A stretch of DNA of 64,000 nt from Flavobacterium jejuense (GTDB lineage Bacteria > Bacteroidota > Bacteroidia > Flavobacteriales > Flavobacteriaceae): NCBI RefSeq assembly GCF_006491595.2, contig NZ_VEVQ02000008.1:160816-224815 (forward strand), written 5' to 3'. This document shows positions 22,957 to 32,854 of the stretch, in pieces. Below the pieces are notes generated by a model. That model was given only the letters and a program-made list of their open reading frames with translations, had not been told where the DNA came from and made no database searches. The translations under genes and the position numbers were made by a program. The first letter of the stretch is position 1, and every line of letters begins with the position of its first letter.

Positions 22957-25900
22957 TTACCTCTTCATAGTAAAGTGAGCTTTAAATGTTCTGCTTTGAT
23001 CTTTGTATTTGTAATCTAGAATAAACCAATAATCGGTGGAAGGTAGAGCTGTTCCATTATAGGTTCCGTCCCAACCAATTCCGTTTGGAGATATTTGTTT
23101 GATTAATTTACCATAGCGATCAAAAATAGAAATTAAGGCATCTGGATTGTCTTTTAAATCAAAAATATTCCATCTGTCATTGTAACCATCACCATTAGGA
23201 GTAAAGAATTTAGGATATTTAATAACGGTGAATGTTACTGTGCTGTCTCCACAATTTCCATATATGTCATTAATAGTTATAGTGTGATCTCCAGAACTTA
23301 CATCAGTAAAAATGTTACTTTCTTGAGATGATCCATCGTCTAATTGATATTCATAAGTTCCAAGTCCATTTATGATATTTACTGTTGCAATGGCAACTTC
23401 TTCAAAAGTGTCGGTTACAATTACTTCAGCTACAGCTGTACTGGATTGTGTAACCTCAACTGTTGTAGGGTTGTAAGAACAATCAGGTGCGTTTTCTGGA
23501 GTTAATTTAATAGGAATTACATCATAAGTTCCAATTTCATCAGCGGTATATTGAAAGCCAGTTCCCATAAGTGTTCCGTTCAAATACCATTCTATATTGT
23601 AATTATTGATGTTAAGGTTACTGTCTTGGACTACTTCTAAAACCGTTGTTTGCTCTACTACATTAGTTTCTGGATTAATACAAATAATTCCATCTTCGAC
23701 AGAAAAAACGGCTCTTGGATAAACTGTAAACTGAAAATGAGTCTCGTTATTACAATTTACGTTATTAGTAGCTTCTGCATATACCCAAATATCATAAGTT
23801 TGACTAGGTGATAATGCGTCTACTGAAAAAGTATAATCATTAGGGTTGATTAAATCAGCAGGATTTCCTCCAGGTTGACTGAAATAATTAATGTTGTAAG
23901 TTGTTTGGATAAGTGTAGGTAAGGTAAATTCACCACAATAATTAGTTCCGTCAATAGCTGAAAAATCAATTGAATATGTACTTAAATCGGGTGTTTGTGA
24001 AATAGTTACTGTGAAACTTTTTTCTTCCGTACAAGGGAAACGATCTCCATTACTAGCAAATACATATATGGTTTGCGTAGTAGTGATTGTATAATCACTT
24101 GTGTTGATTAAATCAGCTGGATTTCCACCAGGTTGTGAATAATAATTGATAGAATAATTATCAGGAAATGGTGGATTATGTGTAAGGGTTTCTAAAGTGA
24201 AAGAATCACAATTCGCGATATCATTATAATCTGGTAGTCCAATGTAATTGTAATAAACGGTAAAAGGGATATCTTGGAAACAACCTGTATTTGGGTTAAT
24301 GTTGTGAATATAAAAGGTTTGTGTTTCATCAAACACCATTGTGTTGTTTACTAAAGTTCCAGTAGCGTTTGGTCCCGTGTAGTAAACCCCATCTATTGGA
24401 GTTGTTAGTGAATAAGAAGTGCAATAGTACAAATCTCCAACGGTGTCAACTGTTGGTAACGGATTAATGGTTATAGTAAACGAACTTTCGTTATCACAGC
24501 CTGCAGAATTTGCAGGAGTATAAACATAATAAGTTCCTGGAGCATAATTATTACCTGTCAAATCAATCCTATCTCCAGTATTTAACATGGTTCCTGCTCC
24601 ATTAGGTTCAGTAAAATAATTTCCATTGGTTAGTGCGGGTAAAATATAATAATCACATGTGATGACATCATTTGGACTATCTACAGGAGGAACTGGTAAT
24701 ATGGTTACGTCAAAAGACATGTTATCTGTACAGTTTGGAGCTGTACTGGTATTAGCATAGATATATATAGTTTGCGAATTTGTAATAGCTGTTTGAGCAG
24801 GAATAATTGTTCCTGTACCTGTCGGACCTGTGTAATAATTACCTGCGTCTAAAAGAGGTAAAATGTAGCTGCCACAAGCTGTTTGATTACCTACATTATT
24901 AATAATATAAATAGTAAAAGTTGTGCTATCACTACAGCCGTTTACATCTGGTCCGTTTGTTATAGTTATTGTTTGTGTAGTTGTAATAGCATCACCTATA
25001 TTTAGGGGGTTCCCTTGTTCGTTAAAATAACTTCCATTAGTTAAAGGTTGTAAGTTGTAACTCACACATGTTGTGACATCGTTTAAAGAATCTACTGGAG
25101 GTAATGGGTGAATGATTAAGGGAAAGGCTTCTTCTTTGCAAAATGTTCCATTTACTTCGGCATAATAATATATGGTTTGATCTGTAGTAATTATAGTTCC
25201 AGAAGGAATAAGCACATTATTAGTATTGGCTGGTCCACCAGCTTGTTCATAAAAGTCTCCCACAATAGGATTAGGAATAATAAATTGTCCACAATGTTCA
25301 AGTGGAATTTCATATTCATCAATAAGTGTAATTTGGAAACTAGATTGGTTAGTACAACTATTATTGTCTGGTCCATTAAAAATATAATAAACTCCACCAG
25401 CGTCGATTACATCACCAGCGTTATAAGAAGTTCCAGTACCGTCAGGTCCAGAAAAATAATTTCCATTTGTAATGCTAGGTAATGTGTAATTATGGCATTC
25501 GATTACATCGGTAATTGTATCAACAATAGGTAAAGGGTTTATGATAATGTCAAAATTACTAATAGCAAAACACTGTGGATTTGTAATGGATTCAATTCTA
25601 ACCCATACAGTTTGTGTTGATGCTCCAGAGGCTACTGGGTAATTGGTTGGGTTTGTATAATTTCCAGTTCCTCCAGTTTGTGCTTCGTTTTGAGAAGGGT
25701 AGAAGTAAAAGCTGTAATTTGTTGAAAGTTGAGGGTTGTTTAGTAAGGTTTGATTTACTAAATCTATTGTTTGACCAGAAGGAGAATCGCAATTTTCAAA
25801 ATTGTCGATTGTGTTAACAGTTATTGGTGCGCTAACTAATAAATCAAATGGATAAATTGCATCACAAAAACTAGAGGTGTTTGTGTTGAATAAAGCCAAG

Positions 25901-27126
25901 TAGATTGTTTCATTGCCAGGACTCGAATAATTGGTGATTTGTGCTTGAGGGATAGAATTTGTATTTGAACTAGCATTGGCTAATGAGGTATAGTAAAATA
26001 CATCATAAATGGTATCATCTATGCCTAAAGTTGTTTCGTTATTTTGTGTTAAATCATAGTTGTAATTTGTACTTCCGTTATTACAAGCAGTTAGATTTAG
26101 TGGGCTATTTACAGACAGATCGTAAAAAACTATTTGATCTGTAATTACACAATTAGTATTAGGTTTTGTTAAAGTAACTTCATACAAACCACTTTGGGTA
26201 ACTGTCAAGGTATTGCTGGTTTCTGATAAAGGGCCTCCGTTTAATGTCCAATTATGGATGAATTCCACATCACTTAAACCTGAAGTTATGGTTCTGCTGT
26301 CTCCACTACAGATATTAGAATCTGGACCTAAGTCGATTGTAGTTATGAAGCTGCCAGAAGCTAAAAACACTGCAGAATCATATCTGTAATCTTGATAATC
26401 TCCTATAACTAAACGAATTCGATAGGAATTGTTTGGAGTTACTGAAGAAGAAGCATTCATAACGGTTGTGAAACCTCTCATATTTACGGTTGATGCACTA
26501 GGATTGTTTACATTGTAGGTACTAAATAAACCTGCATTTGCAGAAGTACAATTACCGTTGTAAGCTTGGTCTCTTATGTTTAATACCGATACAGGAGTAG
26601 TTGTAGTAGGAATTACGGCTAAATTAGTAGTTGTATTAGTCGTTAAATCTGTTAGGAAAAAGGCAAAAGTGTCAAAAGAGGCACATTGCCATTGTCCGTA
26701 TTCATTAGAAGCAAATAAGAAATCAAAACTAAAATTTGATGACAGAGGTACAAAGTCAAATTGTAGGAAAGCCACATCGGTTATGTTTCCAGATTGACCT
26801 GTGCTGTTTACTATGTTTTGTAAACCAGGATCTCCAGTGCTGTTTACTTGGCTGTCAAGGTCGCTTCCTGTGTAAGGACCTTCAGAATGTTTAGCAATAC
26901 CACTTCTAATAATGATACCTTCATTAATTGGAAATGCGGAACCATTGTTGTTAAATGAAGCAACGGATTGACTTGATGAAATAATAACATTAGAAACATC
27001 TGTACAAGAGTTTCCTAATAGTAAATCGACTAGTTGACTAGGTGAATTACTGGTATCGTCAACCGTTATAGATTGCGAATAGCATAACATTGGCAATAGC
27101 CAAAATAAAATTAGTAGTTTTTTCAT
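22957..27126 (-). CDS. Large secreted protein with choice-of-anchor L domain, tandem repeats and T9SS type B sorting domain
   Basis: The product is about 1389 residues. The ATG chosen is nine codons inside the longest frame because it starts a proper signal peptide, MKKLLILFWLLPMLCYSQ. Next comes a choice-of-anchor L domain (about 20-270: PINEGIIIRSG, NFSFDFLFASNEYGQWQC). The middle holds many beta-sandwich repeats of 70-90 residues with the recurring pattern VDS-NDV-TC-Y-LP-LTNGNYF-P-G-GT. The last 85 residues are the gliding-motility-associated type B sorting domain (FFTPNGDGYNDRWNI, ISIFDRYGKLI, GWDGTYNG). Proteins of this build are surface-attached or released by the type IX system. An adhesin or gliding role is inferred. 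Confidence 0.92.
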   Translation of the reverse strand: MKKLLILFWLLPMLCYSQSITVDDTSNSPSQLVDLLLGNSCTDVSNVIISSSQSVASFNNNGSAFPINEGIIIRSGIAKHSEGPYTGSDLDSQVNSTGDPGLQNIVNSTGQSGNITDVAFLQFDFVPLSSNFSFDFLFASNEYGQWQCASFDTFAFFLTDLTTNTTTNLAVIPTTTTPVSVLNIRDQAYNGNCTSANAGLFSTYNVNNPSASTVNMRGFTTVMNASSSVTPNNSYRIRLVIGDYQDYRYDSAVFLASGSFITTIDLGPDSNICSGDSRTITSGLSDVEFIHNWTLNGGPLSETSNTLTVTQSGLYEVTLTKPNTNCVITDQIVFYDLSVNSPLNLTACNNGSTNYNYDLTQNNETTLGIDDTIYDVFYYTSLANASSNTNSIPQAQITNYSSPGNETIYLALFNTNTSSFCDAIYPFDLLVSAPITVNTIDNFENCDSPSGQTIDLVNQTLLNNPQLSTNYSFYFYPSQNEAQTGGTGNYTNPTNYPVASGASTQTVWVRIESITNPQCFAISNFDIIINPLPIVDTITDVIECHNYTLPSITNGNYFSGPDGTGTSYNAGDVIDAGGVYYIFNGPDNNSCTNQSSFQITLIDEYEIPLEHCGQFIIPNPIVGDFYEQAGGPANTNNVLIPSGTIITTDQTIYYYAEVNGTFCKEEAFPLIIHPLPPVDSLNDVTTCVSYNLQPLTNGSYFNEQGNPLNIGDAITTTQTITITNGPDVNGCSDSTTFTIYIINNVGNQTACGSYILPLLDAGNYYTGPTGTGTIIPAQTAITNSQTIYIYANTSTAPNCTDNMSFDVTILPVPPVDSPNDVITCDYYILPALTNGNYFTEPNGAGTMLNTGDRIDLTGNNYAPGTYYVYTPANSAGCDNESSFTITINPLPTVDTVGDLYYCTSYSLTTPIDGVYYTGPNATGTLVNNTMVFDETQTFYIHNINPNTGCFQDIPFTVYYNYIGLPDYNDIANCDSFTLETLTHNPPFPDNYSINYYSQPGGNPADLINTSDYTITTTQTIYVFASNGDRFPCTEEKSFTVTISQTPDLSTYSIDFSAIDGTNYCGEFTLPTLIQTTYNINYFSQPGGNPADLINPNDYTFSVDALSPSQTYDIWVYAEATNNVNCNNETHFQFTVYPRAVFSVEDGIICINPETNVVEQTTVLEVVQDSNLNINNYNIEWYLNGTLMGTGFQYTADEIGTYDVIPIKLTPENAPDCSYNPTTVEVTQSSTAVAEVIVTDTFEEVAIATVNIINGLGTYEYQLDDGSSQESNIFTDVSSGDHTITINDIYGNCGDSTVTFTVIKYPKFFTPNGDGYNDRWNIFDLKDNPDALISIFDRYGKLIKQISPNGIGWDGTYNGTALPSTDYWFILDYKYKDQSRTFKAHFTMKR

Positions 27127-27412
27127 TATGATATCTTTGGGGGTGAAAATCATTTTGATGGGTGTAAAATTAAGTATTTTTTTAGTATAAGAAGGTTTTT
27201 ATTTTAAAAAAGAATTAACATTTGTGTTTTGAAGTTAATTAAGTAACGTGTTGATAATCTTTTTACTAGAACAAATAGTGGTTGTTTATGTGGGCTTTTA
27301 AAGGCTGATTTTGATAGTTGAATTAGGTTTTTTTAATGGAGTTGTGAATAGTAGAGAAAAGTAATAAATTTAATTATTGGTTTTGTTGAAACCTAAAATG
27401 ATGATAGAAAAG
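27127..27412. other. Intergenic region upstream of the large T9SS protein
   Basis: About 286 bases with no coding character. I see no consensus TAnnTTTG element for the T9SS gene and no convincing hairpin after the pentapeptide-like gene. Confidence 0.5.
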
Positions 27413-28894
27413 TTATACTTTAAATTTTCTGAAAGATTGTATCATTTCATAAATCCCAAAAGCAATAAAAATTTTCCCAAAAATAAAAGGAATCCAGCTC
27501 CAAAAACTTTTTATATAAGTTCTTCCTTCTTCTAATGGACTATAGAAATCTGTAATTAAGAAAAAACGAATATATCCTTTTGCAAAATCTTGCCAGTTTC
27601 CTATATCGAATGAGTTATTATAATTTTCAGAAATAAAGAAAATGGAAAAGAAAAATAAAGCAATTAAAAGTGTGAAAATTAAAGCTTTTGTCCAACTGTT
27701 ACCAAAATCTGTTGATAATTTAGTCATATAAAGAATTGATTTATCCATGAAGTTATTTTTCCAGCTTAACTCTTTAAAATAAGTTGCCATTTCATAACTT
27801 TTAAATCGATTATAGTCTATTCTATTTTCTGTTTTTTGTAGTTCTTGTTTTATTGTTCGTATAGTTATTTTCCAATATCTAATTTGATTTGATTGCAGGT
27901 AAGAATTGTTAAGTAATGAATTAATTTGTGTATAATCAAAATAAGCAACATTATCGAATTTTACTTGTATAAAGAATAATTTATTTAATTTTGAGTTATT
28001 AAATGAGGTCGTTTTTTTGAATGAACATTGTGAGAAGTTTAAAATATTTAAAACACAATCATTAAAATATGTTACTCCATTAAAGTCACAATCTGAAAAA
28101 AGTAAGATTCCATCTTCATGGTTTTTCAAGTTACTAAAATCGGCTCGTGAATTAAAATGACATGAAATAAATTCAGATAACTTAATGAATTGAGAATTAG
28201 TAAAGCTTACATTTTCAAAATAATTATTTAAAAAAAGGGGATGTCCTTTATTTGGTTCAATTTCATTCTTATTATTAATTAAAACATTATTATAGAAAAA
28301 TACATTTCTAAAACTAACTTTTTTATCAAATCTATTGTTTGTAAAATTTGCAAAGGAAAGTTGGCAATCATTGAATTTCCATTCTATGTAGTCATCACTT
28401 ATAGCTTTATCTGTAATATTATAAATAAAAGAGAATGAACCATTGATTTGTTTGATTTTTTCTATTCTTAAATTTTTAAAAATACATTTTCTAATTGATA
28501 TATCTCCATTTAATTTATAAATTGGATTTTCTGAAAAACCATTAATAAAACTAAATGTATCAAATTCACAAAAATCATTACCAAGTGTACGGATGTCTAT
28601 TTTTGTAATTTTTTTAATATCAAAAAACATTAAGTTTTTTATTTTACAATTGTAGAAATTAATTTCGCAATTGAATTCGCAATGTTGAAAACTTATTGAT
28701 AAATTTTTATTGTTTAAACCTTGGAAAACCAACTCATTTTTATTGAAAATGCAATCTTTAAAGTGAATTAAGTTGGTGGTAATTAATGATTCATCAATAA
28801 TGTTTTCTTCTTTAAAAAAATCAAATGTATATCCAATAATAGATTTCCCAGAGTTTATTAATTCAAGAAAATTTTGTCTTTCGTCTGCTGTCAT
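27413..28894 (-). CDS. Pentapeptide-like repeat membrane protein of unknown function
   Basis: The 493-residue protein has a soluble part of about 390 residues full of short Phe/Asn/Cys-rich turns such as FHLNNCIF-like, NFYNCKIKNL, FSDCDFNG, FNDCVLNIL, FSQCSFKKTT. These suggest a degenerate pentapeptide or beta-helix repeat in which every fifth residue is hydrophobic. The C-terminal 100 residues contain two membrane segments, about 400-422 (ALIFTLLIALFFFSIFFIS) and 462-485 (SWIPFIFGKIFIAFGIYEM). The architecture resembles ion-channel-like proteins with pentapeptide domains. No enzyme motif is seen. It stands alone between the T9SS protein and lepA. Confidence 0.6.
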   Translation of the reverse strand: MTADERQNFLELINSGKSIIGYTFDFFKEENIIDESLITTNLIHFKDCIFNKNELVFQGLNNKNLSISFQHCEFNCEINFYNCKIKNLMFFDIKKITKIDIRTLGNDFCEFDTFSFINGFSENPIYKLNGDISIRKCIFKNLRIEKIKQINGSFSFIYNITDKAISDDYIEWKFNDCQLSFANFTNNRFDKKVSFRNVFFYNNVLINNKNEIEPNKGHPLFLNNYFENVSFTNSQFIKLSEFISCHFNSRADFSNLKNHEDGILLFSDCDFNGVTYFNDCVLNILNFSQCSFKKTTSFNNSKLNKLFFIQVKFDNVAYFDYTQINSLLNNSYLQSNQIRYWKITIRTIKQELQKTENRIDYNRFKSYEMATYFKELSWKNNFMDKSILYMTKLSTDFGNSWTKALIFTLLIALFFFSIFFISENYNNSFDIGNWQDFAKGYIRFFLITDFYSPLEEGRTYIKSFWSWIPFIFGKIFIAFGIYEMIQSFRKFKV

Positions 28895-28928
28895 TATGAA
28901 TCATTTAAAAAAGTAAATTTAAACAAAA

Positions 28929-28960
28929 AACCCAATAACGAAAGTTATTGGGTTTTTCTT
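28929..28960 (-). terminator. Terminator after lepA
   Basis: AACCCAATAAC and GTTATTGGGTT form an 11-bp stem closed by a tetraloop (GAAA on the plus strand). Runs of A on one side become a T run on the minus strand just after the lepA stop. Confidence 0.9.
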
Positions 28961-28985
28961 TATTCTATTCTCAATGTTCTCTATA

Positions 28986-30782
28986 TTAATCATTCAACTT
29001 CAAAACAGCCATGAATGCTTCCTGTGGAATTTCTACATTTCCTACCTGGCGCATGCGTTTTTTACCTTTTTTCTGTTTTTCTAATAATTTTCTTTTACGA
29101 GAAATATCACCACCATAACATTTGGCAGTTACGTCTTTACGTAGAGCTTTTATTGTTTCACGGGCAATAATTTTAGCACCAATTGCGGCTTGAATTGGAA
29201 TGTCAAATTGTTGTCTTGGAATTAATTCACGTAATTTTTCACACATTTTTTTACCAATGTAATAAGCATTGTCTTCATGAATTAAAGCTGATAAAGCGTC
29301 TACAGACTGTGCATTTAATAAAACATCTAGTTTTACTAATTTTGAAGTACGCATCCCAATAGGATGATAATCAAACGAAGCGTATCCCTTAGAAACGGTT
29401 TTTAATCTATCGTAAAAATCAAAAACTATCTCTGCTAAAGGCATGTCAAAGTTCAATTCAACACGTTCAGTAGTTAAGTAAGTTTGATTAGTAATAACAC
29501 CTCTCTTTTCGATACATAGGCTCATTACATTTCCTACAAAATCAGATTTAGTAATGATGGTTGCTTTGATATAAGGTTCTTCAACCCGATCTAATTTAGA
29601 AGGTTCTGGTAAATCAGATGGGTTGTTAACAGTGATAGCTGTGTCAGGTTCTTTTTTGGTGTAAGCCAAATACGAAACGTTAGGAACAGTTGTGATCACA
29701 GTCATGTCAAACTCACGCTCTAAACGCTCTTGGATGATTTCTAAGTGTAACATTCCTAAGAATCCACAACGGAAACCAAAACCTAAGGCAGCCGAACTTT
29801 CTGGTGCAAAAACTAAAGAAGCATCGTTTAGTTGTAATTTTTCCATAGAAGCTCTTAAGTCTTCAAAGTCTTCCGTGTCTACTGGATAAATTCCAGCGAA
29901 AACCATTGGCTTTACGTTTTCGAAACCAGTAATCATATTGGTAGTAGGTGTTTTCGCATCGGTAATAGTATCACCTACTTTTACTTCTTTGGCTTCTTTA
30001 ATTCCAGAAACCAAATAACCAACATCTCCACTTGAAATTTTATTTTTAGGAACCTGATTTAATTTTAAAGTTCCAACTTCATCAGCAAAATATTCTTTTC
30101 CAGTAGCCATGAATTTAATTTTCTGACCTTTGGTTATTTCTCCATTAATAACTCGGAAAATAACTTCAATTCCTCTGAAAGGATTATAATGTGAATCGAA
30201 AATTAAAGCCTGTAAGGGTTCGTCAGGATTTCCTTTTGGAGCTGGTACTTTGTTGATAATAGCTTCTAGAATTTTATCTACTCCAAAACCAGTTTTACCA
30301 GAAGCATGAATAATATCTTCTAGTTTGCAACCTAACAAGTCAATAATATCATCACTTACTTCTTCAGGATTAGCACTTGGTAAATCAACTTTATTTAAAA
30401 CAGGAATGATTTCTAAGTCATTTTCTAAAGCTAAATACAAATTAGATATCGTTTGTGCTTGAATGCTTTGGGCAGCATCTACAATTAGTAAAGCCCCTTC
30501 ACAAGCTGCAATAGAACGAGAAACTTCATATGAGAAATCCACGTGACCAGGAGTGTCGATTAAATTTAGAATATATTCTTCCCCATTGTGGATATAATTC
30601 ATTTGAATCGCATGACTTTTAATAGTGATTCCTCGCTCACGTTCTAAATCCATATTGTCTAGCAACTGCGCTTTTTCTTCTCTAGCTGTAACAGTTTGAG
30701 TAGCTCCCAATAATCGGTCAGCCAAAGTACTTTTACCATGGTCAATGTGCGCAATAATGCAAAAATTTCTTATGTTCTTCAT
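28986..30782 (-). CDS. lepA: Elongation factor 4 (LepA)
   Basis: A 598-residue translational GTPase that acts on stalled or mis-translocated ribosomes. The G domain is complete: [10 protein letters not shown] (P loop), RERGIT (switch region), DTPGHVDF and NKVDLP. It is followed by domains II and III, the EF-G-like domain V and the LepA-specific C-terminal domain, with [20 protein letters not shown] near the end. The length is standard. It is divergent from the dus gene; each has a TAnnTTTG element in the shared 147-base gap. Confidence 0.97.
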   Translation of the reverse strand: MKNIRNFCIIAHIDHGKSTLADRLLGATQTVTAREEKAQLLDNMDLERERGITIKSHAIQMNYIHNGEEYILNLIDTPGHVDFSYEVSRSIAACEGALLIVDAAQSIQAQTISNLYLALENDLEIIPVLNKVDLPSANPEEVSDDIIDLLGCKLEDIIHASGKTGFGVDKILEAIINKVPAPKGNPDEPLQALIFDSHYNPFRGIEVIFRVINGEITKGQKIKFMATGKEYFADEVGTLKLNQVPKNKISSGDVGYLVSGIKEAKEVKVGDTITDAKTPTTNMITGFENVKPMVFAGIYPVDTEDFEDLRASMEKLQLNDASLVFAPESSAALGFGFRCGFLGMLHLEIIQERLEREFDMTVITTVPNVSYLAYTKKEPDTAITVNNPSDLPEPSKLDRVEEPYIKATIITKSDFVGNVMSLCIEKRGVITNQTYLTTERVELNFDMPLAEIVFDFYDRLKTVSKGYASFDYHPIGMRTSKLVKLDVLLNAQSVDALSALIHEDNAYYIGKKMCEKLRELIPRQQFDIPIQAAIGAKIIARETIKALRKDVTAKCYGGDISRKRKLLEKQKKGKKRMRQVGNVEIPQEAFMAVLKLND

Positions 30783-30830
30783 CTTCTGATTCTATCAATT
30801 TTTCTAAAAAATACTTTCGTATTTAATCTG

Positions 30831-30838
30831 CAAATATA
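30831..30838 (-). promoter_or_regulatory. -7 element of lepA
   Basis: Minus-strand TATATTTG, a perfect TAnnTTTG, about 50 bases before the lepA ATG. The -33 box is not clear. Confidence 0.4.
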
Positions 30839-30902
30839 AAGTAAAGTTTTGACTTAAAAAGGACTAAAGTAGAAAGCTAGAAAGAGAAATAAAAAAAAGT
30901 AG

Positions 30903-30910
30903 TATTTTTG
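30903..30910 (+). promoter_or_regulatory. -7 element of the dus gene
   Basis: TATTTTTG matches TAnnTTTG exactly and lies 20 bases before the ATG used for the dus gene. This placement makes the upstream TTG codon an unlikely start. Confidence 0.4.
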
Positions 30911-30929
30911 CAAAAAATATTTGAGTGAT

Positions 30930-31925
30930 ATGCCAAAAATAGGCAACATAGAATTACCAGAATTCCCACTTTTACTTGCACCTATGGAAGATGTGAGTGA
31001 TCCTCCTTTTCGTCGTTTGTGTAAGTTGCATGGAGCCGATTTAATGTATTCCGAGTTTATTTCTTCGGAAGGACTAATTCGTGATGCTATGAAAAGTATG
31101 AAAAAACTGGATATTTTTGATTATGAAAGACCTGTTGGTATTCAAATATTTGGTGGTGATGAAGAAGCTATGTCTGAAAGCGCAAGAATTGTTGAAACGG
31201 TTCAGCCTGATTTAGTGGATATTAATTTTGGTTGTCCTGTAAAAAAAGTGGTTACAAAAGGAGCAGGAGCAGGAGTTTTAAAAGATGTAGATCTAATGAT
31301 TCGTTTGACAAAAGCAGTTATTAAAGGAACTTCTTTGCCGGTTACTGTAAAAACTCGTTTGGGTTGGGATGAAAATTCCATTAATATAGACGAAGTTGCA
31401 GAGCGTTTACAAGATATAGGCGTTCAAGCTTTAACAGTTCATGCTAGAACAAGGGCTCAAATGTATAAAGGACATTCTGACTGGACGCATATTGCTCGTG
31501 TGAAAAATAATCCAAGAATTACTATGCCTATTTTTGGAAACGGTGACATTGATTCACCTGAAAAAGCATTGGAATATAAAAATAAATTTGGCTTAGATGG
31601 TATGATGATTGGTCGTGCTGCTATTGGTTATCCATGGATTTTTAATGAAATAAAGCATTTTTTTCAAACGGGAGAACATTTGCCATCACCAACAATGAAA
31701 GACCGTATTGAAGCTGCAAGAAATCATTTAATCTGGTCTGTGGAATGGAAAAATGAAAGAGTAGGAGTTGTAGAAATGCGTAGACATTATACCAATTATT
31801 TTAAAGGAATTCATAGTTTTAAAGAATACAAACAAAAATTAGTCACGACAGATGGTTTGCACCAATTGCTAGATGTTTTTACAGAAATTGAGGAAGTGTT
31901 TGGTGATTATCAGTTTACAGAATAG
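30930..31925 (+). CDS. dusB: tRNA-dihydrouridine synthase (DusB-like)
   Basis: The product is 331 residues from the ATG; a TTG three codons earlier is possible but sits against the promoter. It is an FMN-dependent TIM-barrel enzyme that reduces uridines in the D-loop of tRNA. Visible signatures are LAPMEDVSDPPFRRLC, the catalytic Cys in DINFGCPVKKV, VKTRLGW, HARTRAQMYKGHSDW and GNGDI with GRAAIGYPWIF. These fit the DusB/Nifr3 group. A terminator follows directly. Which tRNA position is modified cannot be told. Confidence 0.92.
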   Translation: MPKIGNIELPEFPLLLAPMEDVSDPPFRRLCKLHGADLMYSEFISSEGLIRDAMKSMKKLDIFDYERPVGIQIFGGDEEAMSESARIVETVQPDLVDINFGCPVKKVVTKGAGAGVLKDVDLMIRLTKAVIKGTSLPVTVKTRLGWDENSINIDEVAERLQDIGVQALTVHARTRAQMYKGHSDWTHIARVKNNPRITMPIFGNGDIDSPEKALEYKNKFGLDGMMIGRAAIGYPWIFNEIKHFFQTGEHLPSPTMKDRIEAARNHLIWSVEWKNERVGVVEMRRHYTNYFKGIHSFKEYKQKLVTTDGLHQLLDVFTEIEEVFGDYQFTE

Positions 31926-31931
31926 AAAAAG

Positions 31932-31960
31932 GTCAAACTTTAAAGTTTGGCTTTTTTTAA
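31932..31960 (+). terminator. Terminator after the dus gene
   Basis: GTCAAACTT / AAGTTTGGC form an imperfect stem (one G-T pair) with a two-base turn, then a run of seven T. Confidence 0.8.
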
Positions 31961-32022
31961 CATAATATATACTCGAGAAAAGTCTTTTTTTTCTTCATTA
32001 ATTTCTAAAGTTTCAGTTACTC
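31961..32022 (-). pseudogene. Remnant of the C-terminus of a SnoaL-like gene
   Basis: Read on the minus strand, about 18 codons give VTETLEINEEKKDFSRVY. This parallels VAEVLEIKEEKIIFSRVY at the end of the intact SnoaL-like protein 1.4 kb downstream, and the DNA block ATATACTCGAGAAAA is shared as well. The frame is closed by a stop just upstream of this piece, and the stop codon at its end is lost. It looks like the scar of a duplicated gene. Confidence 0.5.
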
Positions 32023-32207
32023 ACAATTTCTCTTCTTATTTCATTCCGCTTGGTTAAAAAAAGCAATTGAATACAATTCGTATTTGTTGGTAAGAATTTT
32101 TGTTAGGTAGTTTTCAAAGATTTCTTTTTGCTAAATACGCAACTCTTTTTCGATTCAACTCTTTTTTAAGCGATTAATTAATAATGGAATAATTTCAAAT
32201 AATTATA

Positions 32208-32336
32208 TTAACTGAAAATTTTCTTGAAAAGGCCTCTTTTTTTTGTTATTAGTCCATTTTCAGTAGAATATTTTCTAAATTCAACTAATCTTTTTTGTAA
32301 GTCTTTGTTTAGTTTTTTTAAGCTTTTTGTTTTCAT
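32208..32336 (-). CDS. Possible 42-residue basic protein
   Basis: An ATG-started frame reads MKTKSLKKLNKDLQKRLVEF and continues to KKIFS-stop. It is strongly basic, mostly helical in character, with no signal or membrane segment. No motif is recognised and the surroundings are decayed, so it may be a chance frame or a gene scrap. Confidence 0.25.
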   Translation of the reverse strand: MKTKSLKKLNKDLQKRLVEFRKYSTENGLITKKRGLFKKIFS

Positions 32337-32398
32337 GATTATAGTTTTTCTGTAATTAAATGGTGATAATTTAACTTTTTTATGAAGTAAATTTAGTA

Positions 32399-32406
32399 TA
32401 TTTTTG
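32399..32406 (+). promoter_or_regulatory. -7 element for the roadblock pair
   Basis: A perfect TAnnTTTG (TATTTTTG) about 58 bases before the first ATG of the pair; the -33 box is not clear. Confidence 0.35.
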
Positions 32407-32463
32407 TTAAAACTCTAAATATATTTTAATAAAAATTTTAATACAAATAAAAACTAAATATTT

Positions 32464-32802
32464 ATGAGCAGTAGACCAAATAAACAGGATTTGAAAAACA
32501 TGATAACAGATACAGGAGTAGAAAATGTTCTTCTATTTGATATTGATGGAGACTTAATTGATTCAAGTGAATTTGAGTATGATGGAAATTACTCGGCTAT
32601 GTCTGGAATGATTGCTACCATGTGTAAAGAAATTATTTTGGATCTCGAATATGGAGAAATGGACAAAATTACTATACATGCTGATAAAGGGCTTATAGTT
32701 ATTAATAAGTTTAGCAAAGATTACTATTTAGCATCGTTTTCCAAGGATGGTTCTAAATTAGGATTGATAATGAAAACTATGGATACTATTATAAATAAAT
32801 AA
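32464..32802 (+). CDS. Roadblock/LC7-like small protein, first of a pair
   Basis: The 112-residue soluble protein has the length and alternating beta/alpha pattern of roadblock/LC7 domains. There is an N-terminal helix, a beta-hairpin (NVLLFDIDGDLIDSS), a central helix with Met/Ala-rich SAMSGMIATMCKEII, a second hairpin (ITIHADKGLIVINKF, YYLASFS) and a C-terminal helix. Such proteins dimerise and in bacteria often serve as partners of small Ras-like GTPases such as MglA. No GTPase gene is adjacent. It lies 52 bases before a second protein of similar build, which suggests a heterodimer. The fold call is from pattern, not from a strong motif. Confidence 0.6.
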   Translation: MSSRPNKQDLKNMITDTGVENVLLFDIDGDLIDSSEFEYDGNYSAMSGMIATMCKEIILDLEYGEMDKITIHADKGLIVINKFSKDYYLASFSKDGSKLGLIMKTMDTIINK

Positions 32803-32854
32803 CAAAGTCTTTAAAAGAAAAATTAAACATCATAAACTAAATAAACAAGAATAT

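Larger units (their letters stand above)
31961..32463. other. Decayed intergenic zone between dus and the roadblock pair
   Basis: About 500 bases without a confident gene. The left end holds a scrap of a SnoaL-like gene, the right half a 42-codon frame, and the far right a promoter element for the roadblock pair, all listed separately. Nothing else was recognised. Confidence 0.6.

Noticed and set aside
25177..25482. Plus-strand frames inside the large T9SS gene
   Set aside because: They are shadows of the repeat region, rich in Ser/Thr/Asn complement codons, without start signals or homology.
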